This document shows positions 10,761 to 22,907 of a stretch of DNA of 64,000 nt, in pieces. The stretch is from Coriaria nepalensis (taxonomy: Eukaryota > Streptophyta > Magnoliopsida > Cucurbitales > Coriariaceae), in the NCBI GenBank assembly GCA_027186245.1, contig CP114485.1:3968001-4032000 (forward strand), given 5' to 3'. The notes beneath the pieces are model-generated. The model worked only from the letters and a program-made list of their open reading frames with translations, searched no databases and was not told the DNA's origin. The translations under genes and the position numbers were made by a program. Every line of letters starts with the position of its first letter. Within the stretch, counting starts at the first letter, position 1.

Positions 10761-13700
10761 TCCAAGTGATAGAGCAAAAGGCTGAAACTTCGAAGTAGTG
10801 GTCGTCAAGTCTAGAGAGGAAAGAGATTCTGGTTTTGCTACTTTTTCTGCTTGGTCTCTAGGTTTCGAAAAAGGCAGCCATTAAAGTGTGCTTGATGTAC
10901 TGAAGAATGGAATTAAAGCAAGAAAAGCAAGTTAGGGGCTTTGGCTACGTTCTTTTCAGACCTTTTGCTCTGTTGCACACGCGTCTCTAACTACTTTCTT
11001 CTTTAGGCGCGTGGGATGAGCCATTTTAGTGGGCTCATCATTCTTTCTTCCTTTTCTCTGTAATTTCGAGTTATATCTATCGTATTATTATTCATCTTCT
11101 AGTGATTGAGCAACTCGAACCAAAGCTTTGCGAAATTAAAATATAACCCCAAAATTATGACTTAAAAGGAATTTTCTCTCAATATTTTTAAAAATAAGAT
11201 TACACTTCTTAAATTGAAGGAAACTATAAGTAATTCCTAATATAATTGACCCAATTTTTTTTAATTGTTTACTCTTGTTAGTTTAACTTATTACAATTTT
11301 ACCTCTTAAAATTACAAATATTCTTTTTTTTTCTTCATTTTCTTCTCAAACCATGAATACAACCGTTGCCGGCTACCGCTTGCTGCCACCACTACATCAA
11401 CACCAAAACATCTTCTCTCTCTCTTAATTGGGGGGGGGGGGGGGAAAGCTGTGGTGAGGACTAGAGTTGCAATGCTAGCGTTAAGAATTGGCATAGGCGA
11501 TGGTGATCGTTCATATTTCTTGGTTATTGTATGGTGGTTGATGAGGAGCATAATTTCAAAATTCAGACAATCTGCAACTTGAGAAGATGTAACTCATGAA
11601 AAAGATTCCCTCAAGATTCATATAGAACTAGAATCGGTTTAATTCCTACACAAGAGTACCGGCCTTCTCTCAGCCTTTCTTTTCTTTTATTTCAAACATA
11701 TGGACCAAACATGTCCAACACACCCACCTCATCCTCGTCTCTCTCCTTCAGTATTTCTTGTCCAAACAAACACATATACATGTTTGGAATCTATTCCTTC
11801 AACTAATAGTTAATCCGTATATTATAATATGATCACCTTATATATATATATATCATCTTTTATTATTTTATTATTTTTTATTTTCCTAATTGTCTTATTC
11901 TTGAAGGGGGGATGAGCTCCCCTCAAATTGAGTTACAAATTGGAAGCATAAGTTAGTGTAAAATTTCATAACATGAGTTCTTATTATAAAATTTATATAT
12001 AAGTTTAAAAAATATGTAAATTTTATATTAATTTGTGGCTCTAAATTTATAATTCAACTTGAGAAGAACTCCATCCTATTCCGAGAGAGGAAAGTTTGAG
12101 AAAATGCTATGGCTGACAAAAGGGCGGATCAATAGCTTAAGCCCATTCTCCAATACTCGTAAGTTATAAATAATTTCATATGAGCTCATAATTAATTAAT
12201 CTTAATGATCCATATGTATAAGTTTTTAGTTACATATGATTTCATGTACGTACGTATACATCTACGTGCATAATTAGACGATCATAATACTTAACGTACG
12301 TGTTTCAGATTTGAGCTACACATGAGACCGAAGTATTTAATCAGTACTAAAATTCCGAGTTTCCGACCCTTTGCTTCTCATCAATTGTTGATACGACGTA
12401 TAAATATGAGCATACTAGCTGTTAGGGAAAGTCGGAAAGAGAACCTACGTAGATTTGTGCATGCATGCATGCACATAATGTTCTCTCATATCTCCACCAC
12501 AAGTGGTTGCAACGAAGTAGCGCACTATATTTTATATGTAGAATACAAGTACCTGACACTGTATGGAGAGCTCGATTTCATACAAAATAATATCTAAAGT
12601 TGGGACTGATATTATTGGAAATGTAGGATACAAGCTAGCTAGATTGCATTTTTGTTTCTCTCATTAGATATAGATAGAATAAATTCTACACACAAGCAAT
12701 CTCGTCCCCTCGTATATTTTTATCATTATATTCCCCTGCAATTAACAGTGTCATTTTAAGATCACTATCAAGATAAATGCTAAACAAGCTGAAGCGTGTT
12801 GGTTTCTTCATCAAGGAAGTTTGTTTATCATAATAACTAGCCCATTCATGAGGCATTGTGAGGACTATCACTTATCTATATTGGTTCTCATTGTCTAGAA
12901 TAGATTCTAATGACGCTATTCGGTGTTAAAAGATTTTATAATCGGGCTTAATAACTAAATATGTTTCGGTTTAAAAGAAATAGACCGGTTAACTATCCAA
13001 CTCCAATGAGATAGACTTGATAAGCCCACACACGCTCATGTGATCTATTAACCATAGAGTTAAGTGCATCTCCTTTAGTTTGATGAGACATGCATGTCAG
13101 TATTTGTGATGATGTGGCACCATAACATCCATAAAAGTAAATAGTCTAATAGTATTTTAAAATTCCTCCTAGTTTGATATGGATAGATGATATTGGAGGC
13201 TTATATCTAATAGACTAGCTCTTAATGAGAGAACCCACGAGGATTATTGGTTCTTGCTCCATTCTATAACCCTAATTGATGGTTGTATGAAGACAGAGAA
13301 TAGAGTCGAAGCCCTAAACTCTTGTGAACACTAACTTATAATTCGAGAAATTTTGTCGTCCCTATACTTTTCCGTTATATATATATATATATATATAGTA
13401 TATCTAGATACACCAGTCCTCAATTTGTTCCCTAAATTTTCAAAATACTCTAGCTCGATCTTGTGTAGTAATATTATTAAGTTAGTATGCAAATCTAACA
13501 ATTTGAAATTAATAAATTTGGCCCCAATGATCCGATAATGAGCATTTTGGAAACCTTGCGTACGTACCAACTTGTGACCTCTAGCAGTAATAGAGAGAGT
13601 GTGTTTATGTGCATACGTACATGTAAATGTTTATGATCTCTAGCAATTAGCAAATGACTATGAACTGGCCAAAAAAAGACTATACAAAATATAAAATAAA

Positions 13701-14089
13701 TAAATAAATAAAAACCCCATTTGCAAATATAATCGATCGGAATAAACACTGGACCTCATTCCTTATTCCATAGATTATTGACCAGAACACAAAATCCTAG
13801 TTGCCGATTGCTACATGTATAACATGCACTACTACTACTAGAAAAGAAAAAGACCTAGCATGTATAATAACAGCACTAGCAACAAAAACACAATAATTAA
13901 AAGGATGTTTAATCTTTCAAGAATCCATCGCTAGCATAGAATCGTATACACCCACAAAGCAAGTTCTCTACCATATACCAAGAAAAAAAAGAACACTATG
14001 CTACTGTCTTCTTAAAAGGCAAAAAGGTATGTAATAAACTCATGGAAAAAGAAGCAAAAATGAAGCTTTCTTTGTTTCAATTGCATGCA
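10761..14089. other. Long intergenic region, mostly featureless
   Basis: It contains the CLV2 promoter (to about 11050), a G-run of about 13-14 bases near 11430-11443, TA tracts at 11842 and 13376-13397, and a palindromic GCATGC cluster near 12460-12475. Around 12880-13330 the base composition becomes less AT-rich and looks like a decayed repeat, but I could not find terminal repeats or a coding relic. Short ORFs at 12322-12597 and 13331-13749 have no recognisable content. Confidence 0.45.
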
Positions 14090-14097
14090 TATAAATA
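14090..14097 (+). promoter_or_regulatory. TATA box of the PIN5-like gene
   Basis: TATAAATA lies about 140 bases before the ATG at 14235, just after the GCATGCA element common in plant promoters. Confidence 0.5.
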
Positions 14098-14234
14098 CCC
14101 CTGTTTATGTTATTGCTAAGCAACGGAATCCTTCCATTAGCACTCACCACCTTAAACAAGACTTGTTTCCCACCTTCTACTGAAGAAGTTCGGCTTATAG
14201 AGCTAAAGATCAGTTAGAAAAGGAGGAAAAAAAC

Positions 14235-15387
14235 ATGATAGGTTGGGAAGATATCTACAAGGTAGTGGTGGCAATGGTACCATTATATGTTGCACTGATG
14301 TTAGGTTACGGTTCTGTGAAATGGTGGCGAATATTTAGCAGCGACCAGTGTGATGCAATAAGCCGTCTGGTTTGTTACTTCACACTACCTCTCTTCACCT
14401 TTGAGTTCACTGCTCATGTCGATCCGTTCAAATGGAACTTCTTATTCATAGGAGCCGATCTTATATCCAAATTCATCATTGTGGTGGTGCTAGTATTTTG
14501 GGCTAGATGTAGTAGCAAAGGAAGTTATCGTTGGTCCATAACAAGCTTCTCTTTGTGTTCTCTAACAAATTCTCTAGTTGTTGGAGTTCCTTTAATTAAA
14601 GCCATGTACGGCCCGGAAGGTGTGGATCTAGTCGTTCAATCGTCAGTCACTCAGGCTATCATTTGGCTCACCGTTCTTTTATTCGTCCTTGAATTTCGAC
14701 GATCGGGGTTAGATATTACTTCAAAGGCAAGCGTGATCGATCATTCTCGAGTCCAATCGGTTGATGGCGTGAAAGACGTAGAAGAAGACATGATTGTTGT
14801 GACCATGAGTAGACCATCTTTTTTGCCATTGATGAAGCAAGTATGGTACAAACTTGCCATGAATCCAAACTCATATGCTTGTATTATCGGCATTGCTTGG
14901 GCTTTCGTCGCTAATAGGTACTTAATATAGAGCTCTAGCTATCATCACATGCATGTTAGTTCATATAACAATTCACTAAAAAAATAATGTGTAGGTGGAA
15001 TTTGGAAATGCCAAGCATCATTGATGGATCTATATTAATATTGTCAAAGGCCGGAACCGGTACCGCCATGTTTAATATGGGTGAGAGATATGTACAGTTT
15101 GTTTAAATTGGAATCAATTTTTGATAGGATCTAGTTGTTAACTTGCTTTTTTGGGGGGATATGATTTGCAGGCATATTCATGGCACTCCAAGAAAAGTTA
15201 ATTGCTTGTGGAACGAGCTTAACTGTCATAGGGATGGTGTTAAGGTTCGTTGCTGGACCAGCAGCTATGGCTATTGGCTCTATTGCTGTTGGCTTGCATG
15301 GTGATGTTTTACGTGTTGCCATCATTCAGGTACATACATTACTTTGTTTTCATTGAAATGAGAACTGTGTTGGGTCTTTGTTTTTCC

Positions 15388-15446
<59 letters not shown>

Positions 15447-16151
15447 GATATGCAGATTGCATTAATCTCTTAGTGTATATGCTAACTAGCAGCGTACTAC
15501 CTCAATAAAGAGTCATGTCGTCTTGTTATTTGGCCTTCGAAGAATGTCAAATTGAAGCAGTAAACATAGAGAAAATATTCATCGCAATTTGGTTCGATAC
15601 AATTTTTACGATTAAGATTTTATCATAGAAGAAAACATATAATAATATAATTAGACATATTAATATGATATTTTAAAATTAATTATATTATGATACATTA
15701 TTTTATCCTATAACAAGATTTTAATTATAAATTATATAAAAATACACCTAACTCATATTATATAGAATATTTACCTTATTATATATATATTCTTATTATA
15801 TATATGTTTCCACTATATATGGTCGTAAATACTTGGGAATCAAATTCTAGACATTTAACATTAATTCAGTTTGCATATTTTTCTCATAATTAATATATAA
15901 TATGCTTTTGCTGATAAATTAATTAATATAAATAAATAAATAATATTATTATTATTGATTCTATACTTTATGTTATTGCAGGCTGCATTGCCACAATCCA
16001 TCACATCCTTCATTTTCGCCAAAGAATATGGATTGCATGCAGATGTGCTTAGCACAGCGTATGATTCCTTCTCTCTTTTTTTCTTTGATCGTTTAACAAG
16101 TTATTTAATTAATTAATTATTTATTTATTTGATTAAGGATTTGATTGGTTT

Positions 16152-16222
<71 letters not shown>

Positions 16223-16299
16223 GCAGGGTGATCTTTGGCATGATGGCGTCTCTTCCAGTGTTGATTGCCTACTATGCAATCCTGGAATTTGTACATTGA
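14235..16299 (+). CDS. PIN5: Short PIN auxin transporter, PIN5 type
   Basis: Five exons join in frame: 14235-14917, 14995-15080, 15172-15329, 15982-16058 and 16227-16299; 358 residues (Arabidopsis PIN5 is about 351). The protein has two hydrophobic bundles of about five helices each around a short hydrophilic loop of roughly 45-50 residues (around DHSRVQSVDGVKDVEEDM). Long canonical PINs have loops of 300 or more residues; the short loop marks the ER-located PIN5/PIN8 class that moves auxin between cytosol and ER. The second half (SKAGTGTAMFNMGIFMALQE, then ITSFIFAKEYGLHADVLSTA) and the start MIGWEDIYKVVVAMVPLYVA match PIN5 much better than PIN8 as I recall them. All introns are GT-AG with consistent phases. 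Introns 3 and 4 contain long (TA)n tracts that probably vary in length. Confidence 0.93.
15391..15443. repeat. (TA)n microsatellite in PIN5-like intron 3
   Basis: An uninterrupted TA tract of about 50 bases, likely polymorphic in length. Confidence 0.85.
16151..16218. repeat. A-run plus (TA)n microsatellite in PIN5-like intron 4
   Basis: An A-run of about 15 followed by about 50 bases of alternating TA, ending shortly before the exon 5 acceptor at 16225-16226. Length changes here could move the branch site region. Confidence 0.8.
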
Positions 16300-16312
16300 C
16301 CCCCAAGCACCT

Positions 16313-16343
<31 letters not shown>

Positions 16344-16983
16344 GAACTCTAAATTTACTCCTACAAAAAGAGTTTTGAATTGGGTATGTGTTTTGGCCAA
16401 AAGTTTGTCCCCTTTGTTCCTAAACTATTGGAGCCAAATCAAGCCGAATTGTTTGCATTATTCTAATTAATGTAAGGTAAATAAACATATCTCTAATTAA
16501 GCGTTCGTTGCTTAAAAAATATATGTTTTATAAATAATAAATTATTTATAAATAAAAATATATGCGAAATATATATAAAAATTAATTGAAGTACTTAAAA
16601 AGATATTCCTTTTAGTCTAATCCCATTTATTATATCTACTGTGCAATGAATTCACTGATTCTTGCATCACCCTCAACTGCCAAAATAAACTAGAATATGA
16701 TACCACTAAATAATACGAAGATTTGCCCTCTTTTATCTTAATCTTGTTTGTGGAGGTATAAATTGGCTAAGAAATTATCAAGACATAGCTTTATATGTAA
16801 GTCATCTACTTCCAACCAATGCAAGAACTCACTCTGTTTTAATTATCCGCTTACTTAACTATCTTTATGAAGGAAAGGTCAACAAGAACACGAATCATCC
16901 TTTGTTCTAGAAGTGAAACTGAAGTTTGTTTGTTCTAGAAGGTTTCAATAAATCAATATCATGGCTAAATCCATGAGAATAAA
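16300..16983. other. Shared 3' flank of PIN5-like and PRORP genes
   Basis: The two genes converge here. A T-run of about 23 starts near 16318. Otherwise AT-rich DNA with no ORF of note. Confidence 0.45.
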
Positions 16984-19114
16984 TCAGGAAGATCTAGTGG
17001 CACACAACCACTGCATAGGACTCTCAAGATCATCACCTGTAATTGTGGGTGCATGCCAGCTACCATCTTCCGATTCCTGACAATTATTTCGAACCCACCA
17101 ATCGATTCATTAACATCTCCAAAAATGGTCCTCGTCATATAATATAGTTTCGGTAAAAAACAGACGAAGAAATTATCCCACCTGAATTACGATTGAATAT
17201 GGGGGAGGCATATGGAGAGTCAGTCCGGTCTTTGATACTGAAACCCGAACCTGCACAGTATGATCAAACAAAAATTGTTTTCAACTTAACAGATAGGTGG
17301 TGTACAGAAGCATAGATGACTAACTTGATATGGACCTGATGTTTTTCCTTCCATCTTGGAAAAAAGGTCGTCCCAAGAAGTTGGAACAAGTGGTCCCGCA
17401 TCTCATCGTTCGTCAACAGCAAACACTTGCTACTCACTGCTGCATATAACCAGTACCTGTACCAAACCAAAAAAATAAAAATAAAAATAAAATGAAGATG
17501 AAGAATTTTAATGCAACACATCTTTGATCCATACTAGCATATATGCATTATACAACAAACATGAGATGTGTCATTTGAAGAGATAAGACCATACCAATCA
17601 TCATTTGAGCCATGAGGGGTAGCATAAAGTGATCCACTGTTTTTCCAACTTCCTATCAATCTCTTGTTGTTAGGATGCTGAGCTGGACCTCCAGTCACTC
17701 GATTTCGATGCAAAATGAGAAGTGGCAATTTCTTTGAAGGACTCATATGACGCAATCTGTTCACAACAGTTTTGAGCTACAACCAAAAGGGAAAATGAGA
17801 TAGATTTCTTGGATCGGTTTGAAATAAACAAATTGGTAAGAATACAAACTACTTGCTTGGAAAAAGCTAAAACTATGTTGGTCAACTAAACCCATATTGG
17901 CCCCATCAATAACAGCATCAAACGGACCATGCCGTTTAAGCCACTCCTGAATGAGTTCACCTTCAAAATCAGTCAGCATGTCATGGGAAAATCTTTTTAA
18001 TTTGTTTACTTACTATACGAAAAAAGGGGGGGGGGGGGGGGGGGGAAAGAAAGTACTAAAAAAGAAGATATGGCCACACCTGGAATTGATTGAAATCAGC
18101 CTTAACCTCTCTTTCAGAAGCCAAGGTAGACAATGAACTAGCAAAATTTTCCGTCTCTTTTGGATCAATATCAATGCAAACAAGCTTCTGCCCACATGAA
18201 TGGCAAACGCCATTCTTATCCATTTGAGTCCTTACCACCTTCCAATGACCACTCCCTAACCAGCCTTGGCCATGCCACCCTCCTCCTCCCTTCACTACCC
18301 CTTCCTTTACCTTATTCACATCCCATTCTTTCTCCCCAACTTTTACTGCATTTTCAGACTTAAACCAATCCTCTATAATCCCAGCCGTTGCTTCATTGAC
18401 TTGTCTTACTGTGGATCGTAACGTATGCAGCATCTCATAGACCTTGTCAGACTTGTTAACATCTGAACTGACGTTTAGAAGAGCAGAAAGCTCATTCTCT
18501 TCAGCCAAAACATCTGATTCAATCATATGGGTGTCCACTTCATAAGCTTCATCTGCCTTTTTTTTCTTACAAAATCCGAAAAGAGCAGGCCCATATGATC
18601 TCAGCCTGGGTGGGATTCTAAAACTCTTCATCTGCTTTACCAAATCAAAAGCCATTTCTGGGTTTTCCTTTGCAGCAGCTATTCTAGCCACACTAGTAAA
18701 CGTAGCTTCATTTGGAGCAACTTTATCGATCAGCATTTGTTGAAAAATCTCCAAACCTCTTTCTAAGCCCAAGTTCAAGGCATTATCATCTACTACATTG
18801 TCCCCATTTCCATTAGTATCAATATATCTATAAGAACAGCACAAATAAAGTATTGCATTGTAGTGGTTTATGTTGAGTTGTACACTATTACTCCTTGCCT
18901 CGTCATAAAGTCCAAGAGCCTCGATGAGATTATTATCCCTCGAGCATATATCCAGCTTGCGCTTGAGCACTCCCTCGGGTGATTCTCTGCAAGCTTTCCT
19001 CCTCAATTTTTTCGAGAGTCTATTAGTAGTAGTAGCAGAGGCCGAGGATTCATTAATGGGCGATGTGGCAGAGAGAGCTAGAGTGGATGCATTACTTGTT
19101 GAAATTAAATAGGA
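16984..19114 (-). CDS. Protein-only RNase P (PRORP2/3-like)
   Basis: Six exons join in frame: (19114)19006-18080, 17946-17857, 17776-17595, 17456-17336, 17250-17182 and 17076-16984; at least 493 residues, up to about 529 if the open frame to 19114 counts. PRORP cuts the 5' leader from precursor tRNA without an RNA subunit. The first exon carries pentatricopeptide repeats (for example APNEATFTSVARIAAAKENP) and the first zinc ligands (CHSCGQKL). The NYN metallonuclease domain follows with its acidic residues in VIDGANMGL, SNDDWYW and TNDEMRDH, and the C-terminal zinc ligands come with SWHAP and QWLCA. All catalytic residues appear intact. Two oddities: no in-frame ATG is visible upstream of the conserved region, and intron 2 seems to use a GC donor. 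A shift of one base in the A-run at 19007-19012 would connect to an ATG near 19057. No clear transit peptide is visible, fitting the nuclear PRORP2/3 type. Confidence 0.85.
18027..18045 (+). repeat. Homopolymeric G run in PRORP intron 1
   Basis: About 19 consecutive G on the plus strand (C on the transcript) preceded by an A-run. It lies inside the 133-bp first intron. Length is likely uncertain in any assembly. Confidence 0.85.
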
Positions 19115-19600
19115 TCAAGACTTGAAACACGTAACAGATACATTTTCCAAAAAATGATATTTTCACCCTCCCAGATTGTTTTAGGTTAATGTGAAAATAG
19201 TTTTCGGGATATGACAAGCTTTTACAAAAGATCACAAACAACAGTAAAATTTTGTTATGGAATATACTCGGTTTCTGACAATACGAAAACTGAGAAAAAG
19301 ATTGAAAAAAGTTATCTCCAAGTTTCTTTTATTTATAGGCAAATTATGGCGCTTATTCGTGAAACAGTATACTGTTTCACAAACAGTCATACTTCTTCGT
19401 TTAAAATAGTTTAACTGCTTTAACGGTCAGATATTTGAATTCCCGAAATTCAAACTCTAACGGTAACTAACCGTTTTAACTGTTAACCGTTTAAGTAGTC
19501 GATCAACCAAGTGCCAAGTGCACCTAATATATATATTAGAATGCTGAAGTGATATTCTTCATTCTTGTACAACAACCTATTGAATAAACTGAATTGTGTG
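19115..19600. other. Short intergenic region
   Basis: About 0.5 kb between the 5' end of the PRORP gene and the DUF707 relic. It must hold the PRORP promoter. It shows several direct and inverted GGTTAA/CCGTTT-like words near 19420-19500 but no coding potential. Confidence 0.4.
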
Positions 19601-21278
19601 CAGGTACATGAACAAATAGGTGTTAGTTCGACGACAAGCAACTTACTTGCCATGGCTGTTGGGATTAAGCAAAAAGATCTTGTCAATCTAATGGTCAAAA
19701 AGGTATGTACATTGTCCGTCTCTAGTGCGATTTATTTATGTAGATATGTACTACCTGCAACTTTCTTTATGTCGTGTTACCAGTTTATGCCGGTCAATTT
19801 CTCGGTGATCCTTTTTCATTACGACGGCCTTGTGAATGAATGGAAGGAGTTTTAATGGAGTAACAGTGTCATACATGTATCTGTACTTAACCAAACTAAA
19901 TGGTAAACTAATAGTAACATTTTGACTTTATTGTATCTAGCTTGTTCTTCATATACATTTTACTATGTTTTGATTCAATGATGATGTATCTATACATAAC
20001 CAGGTGGTTTGCTAAAAGATTCTTGCATCCTGATATAGTTGCTCAATATGATTACATCTTTCTCTGGCAGTGACTATTCAATCAGCTTTCACTCTCTTTC
20101 CAAGTGTAACTAAAAATCAAACTGTATATTCTTTGAACTTGAATACCTTCTATTTTTGTCAGGTACATATATCTATTGTTAAAAATGAAGGGCTTGAAAT
20201 ATCACAGCCAAGGTTTGATACTCAAAAATCAGAGGTGCATCATCAAATTACTGCTCGTTTGAGGCGAACTGAAGTACACAGGTATTTGAATTACTATCCG
20301 GCCATCAAATTAGTATTAACTACTACTGTTAATCCATACTTTATTATAGATATCTGTAGAAGGACATATAAATCTGGTAGAACTGGCGAAAGCTGTGATG
20401 CAGATAGCAAAAATCCTCCCTGCACTGGGTAAGATTTCAAAAACTGAAATAACAATCTCCGTTTTGTATATATATATATATATATTAAGTATTATTCTGT
20501 GCTTGTAGGTGGATTGAAATGATGGCCCCTGTATTTACTAGAAGTGCATGGCGGTGTGCGTGGTATATGATCCAGGTGGAGATCCATATCCAATTTCTTA
20601 TTATGGTTCTACTTCATTTTTCTTGAACACTATTTCGTAATGTAACCGGTTTACATCAAATTTCCGGTAAATTATGCGACAGAACGACTTAGTTCACGCT
20701 TGGGGGCCTTGATATGCAACTGGGATACTGTGCACAGGCAAGCTCCTTATAATCAATATATCCTCCTGTAAATAAAGTGTTTTTTCCTTAAGAATGTCTT
20801 GTTTTCTAATTCATGCTTCCTATATAATAGGGAGATCGAACGAAAAACGTAGGCGTTGTCGATGCAGAGTACGTGATCCATTATGCTCGGCGTTCGCTCG
20901 GCAGCAGTCCAGATGAAGACAAGGTTAAAATTTAAACTGGAAATATGAAATACTATCTGAATTTTAATCAATAATGATGACCTTAGCTTTTCATTTCTCT
21001 TATTGTGACAGGCATCATCACCCGATCAATCTCATGCAGAGGATCATAGACATGATGTAAGTCTTGATTCACTTACATTTCTGTCGGTCTTATTTTTCAC
21101 TTTTGTTTTTCTTATTTTGTTATATATATCTTTTTTTTTCATCAAGGTGAGGAGACAGTCCTTTATTGAATTTCATGTCTCTAGAGAAAGATGGAAAAAG
21201 GCTGTTGCAGATCACAAGTTTGCACAAGTGAGCGTTAAATTACTAAGCATGCCATCATCAGCTCCGAGGCCTAATTAG
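19601..21278 (+). pseudogene. Decayed DUF707 gene
   Basis: Exon-like blocks match the plant DUF707 family (often labelled lysine-ketoglutarate reductase trans-splicing related; probably Golgi type II membrane proteins of unknown reaction). In order: NLLAMAVGIKQKDLVNLMVK (about 19643-19702), NFSVILFHYDGLVNEWKEF, WSNSVIHVSVLNQTKW, WFAKRFLHPDIVAQYDYIFL (about 20002-20070), then EGLEISQPRFDTQKSEVHHQ (about 20190-20250), WIEMMAPVFTRSAWRC, the NDLVHAW block, GDRTKNVGVVDAEYVIHYAR, and a C-terminal block RRQSFIEFHVSRERWKKAV ending at TAG 21276. Damage: a stop TAA at 19853 inside the WKEF-WSN block, an extra G in the G-run at 20702-20706 shifting the frame in the HAWG motif, loss of the acidic DED segment that normally follows YIFLW, and no N-terminal exons with an ATG. 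It is therefore a pseudogene; introns are retained, so it arose by DNA duplication, not retroposition. Confidence 0.8.
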
Positions 21279-22907
21279 ATTAGTCATCAGGTTTTAGTAC
21301 ACAGAAAAGTATAACAGTCAATCACTTTTTCTTCTATGGGTTTTGTGATCTTATGTTGTTATCTGAGAAGCGAGGCCCACTCGCTTTGAATTGAAGGAAA
21401 CTTCCAAATAAACCAATAGCAAATGGTCCGAGACAAAAGTTTTTCTCTCCATTTTTTTTTTATAAATCCGGAGAATTAATCCATGTCTTCGGTGATGAGT
21501 TATAAACTTCGAGAGAACAATTAGCCTCACAACATCACAAGTTAAATCTAAAGTATAGTCACAAACATTGTACATGAGACTTGAATCAGAGATTAGTTTA
21601 AAGAGTCACCTCTATTCAACCACTTGGACAATCCCGGGACTCCAGAGTCTTCTCCATTGTTGTCATATATCATCACAGTTTTAACTATTCATGGATGTTT
21701 ATATCGAGAATTTTTTTTGGATGTACAACAATCTATTTATCTCAATCATAAGTGTCGGTTTCATATCATCATATCACCATATCACCCTTGTACGTGATTG
21801 AGATAGATTGATATACGACTTACCCAAGAAATACTTATTTATATCATGAAACCTCTTATACCGTGAAACAAAAGCATATTATAAATCTATAAACGACTAA
21901 AAAGCAAGCAAAAGGAGCATATGATACACTTGATTATTAAATAATTCATGTTAACATGACCTCACCTAAGACCAAGAATAGAAGCTGGAGAAGAGAAGAT
22001 ATGTAAAGGCTGTCTCTTAAAAGCATCATCTCACTCACATGGGCCCATTCTTTCTTCCTCATCAGAAACAGTCAAATATTCTGCAAACCTAAATTCTTAT
22101 TAATCTTTGAAAATCAAAATGGTCCAAAACTACCTCAATTAATTTTTGTGAGAAGCTAAGGTTTTAATTGCCTCTAACTTCCACCTATATGGGGCTGCCC
22201 TCCATTGCATGCATATTGCATTAATATCATCACATTACTCTTATCACATCAACTAGACAACTACTTAAAAATACACCTATCCATTCTAATTTCCAGGCCC
22301 CCCCATCCTCTGACCTCTCTTTCTCCTTCTCTCTTTTTAAGTAGGGCACACCATAATTTATCATCAATCATGGGGTCCACACTTCCCTGTTACAATTAGC
22401 TTTATGAGAAACCAATAGAAGAAGCGCATTTAAGATGGGTATTGAAAGAAATAATGGTCCAGAAATGCTAAGAATGAGAGTGCTTTCAATGACAGCATGT
22501 GATTTGAACAGCAGTGGAACCATTTACTTATGATAAGACCATAAAGTTTAAGGATCAAGGGAGAGAAGAAATTCATTACAAGCAGGAATAGAACAACTTA
22601 CAACTAATTGGTGTCTTTAACATCAACCACTTATGCCAAATGAACATGCAATATGCAAAACCCAGAAACATATACTAATCAGAACTAGAACTAGCCAAAA
22701 AGGAACATCTAGAAAAATAGATAAAATATATATAAATGATGATGAAGAGGCAGATTTTCTGCCTCTAACTTCCACCCACAACACACATCCAAAGAAGAAA
22801 GAAGGGTTTTTTTTTTTTTCCTTAACAATCATATTAAACAATAAGAGAATATTGTATAAAAATTATGAGGTGGAGAGAGAATTGAAGAAAGAGAGAGAGA
22901 GAGGAGG
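21279..22907. other. Intergenic region
   Basis: AT-rich, no gene seen. A phrase GCCTCTAACTTCCACC occurs near 22170 and again near 22760, which may be a small dispersed repeat. The right end (22800-22907) holds the 3' UTR of the cysteine-rich gene with a GA microsatellite. Confidence 0.45.

Noticed and set aside
11312..11551. 79-codon ORF across the G run
   Set aside because: Its proline run comes from the homopolymer; no start context or homology.
12322..12597. 91-codon ORF upstream of the PIN5-like gene
   Set aside because: Composition looks random and no intron or promoter signals support it.
17937..17999. Alternative PRORP exon 2 start that would add MLTDFEGELIQ
   Set aside because: It requires a poor acceptor or the wrong phase; the ATTCAG|GAGTGG acceptor is in phase and joins FNQFQ to EWLKRHGPF as in the family.
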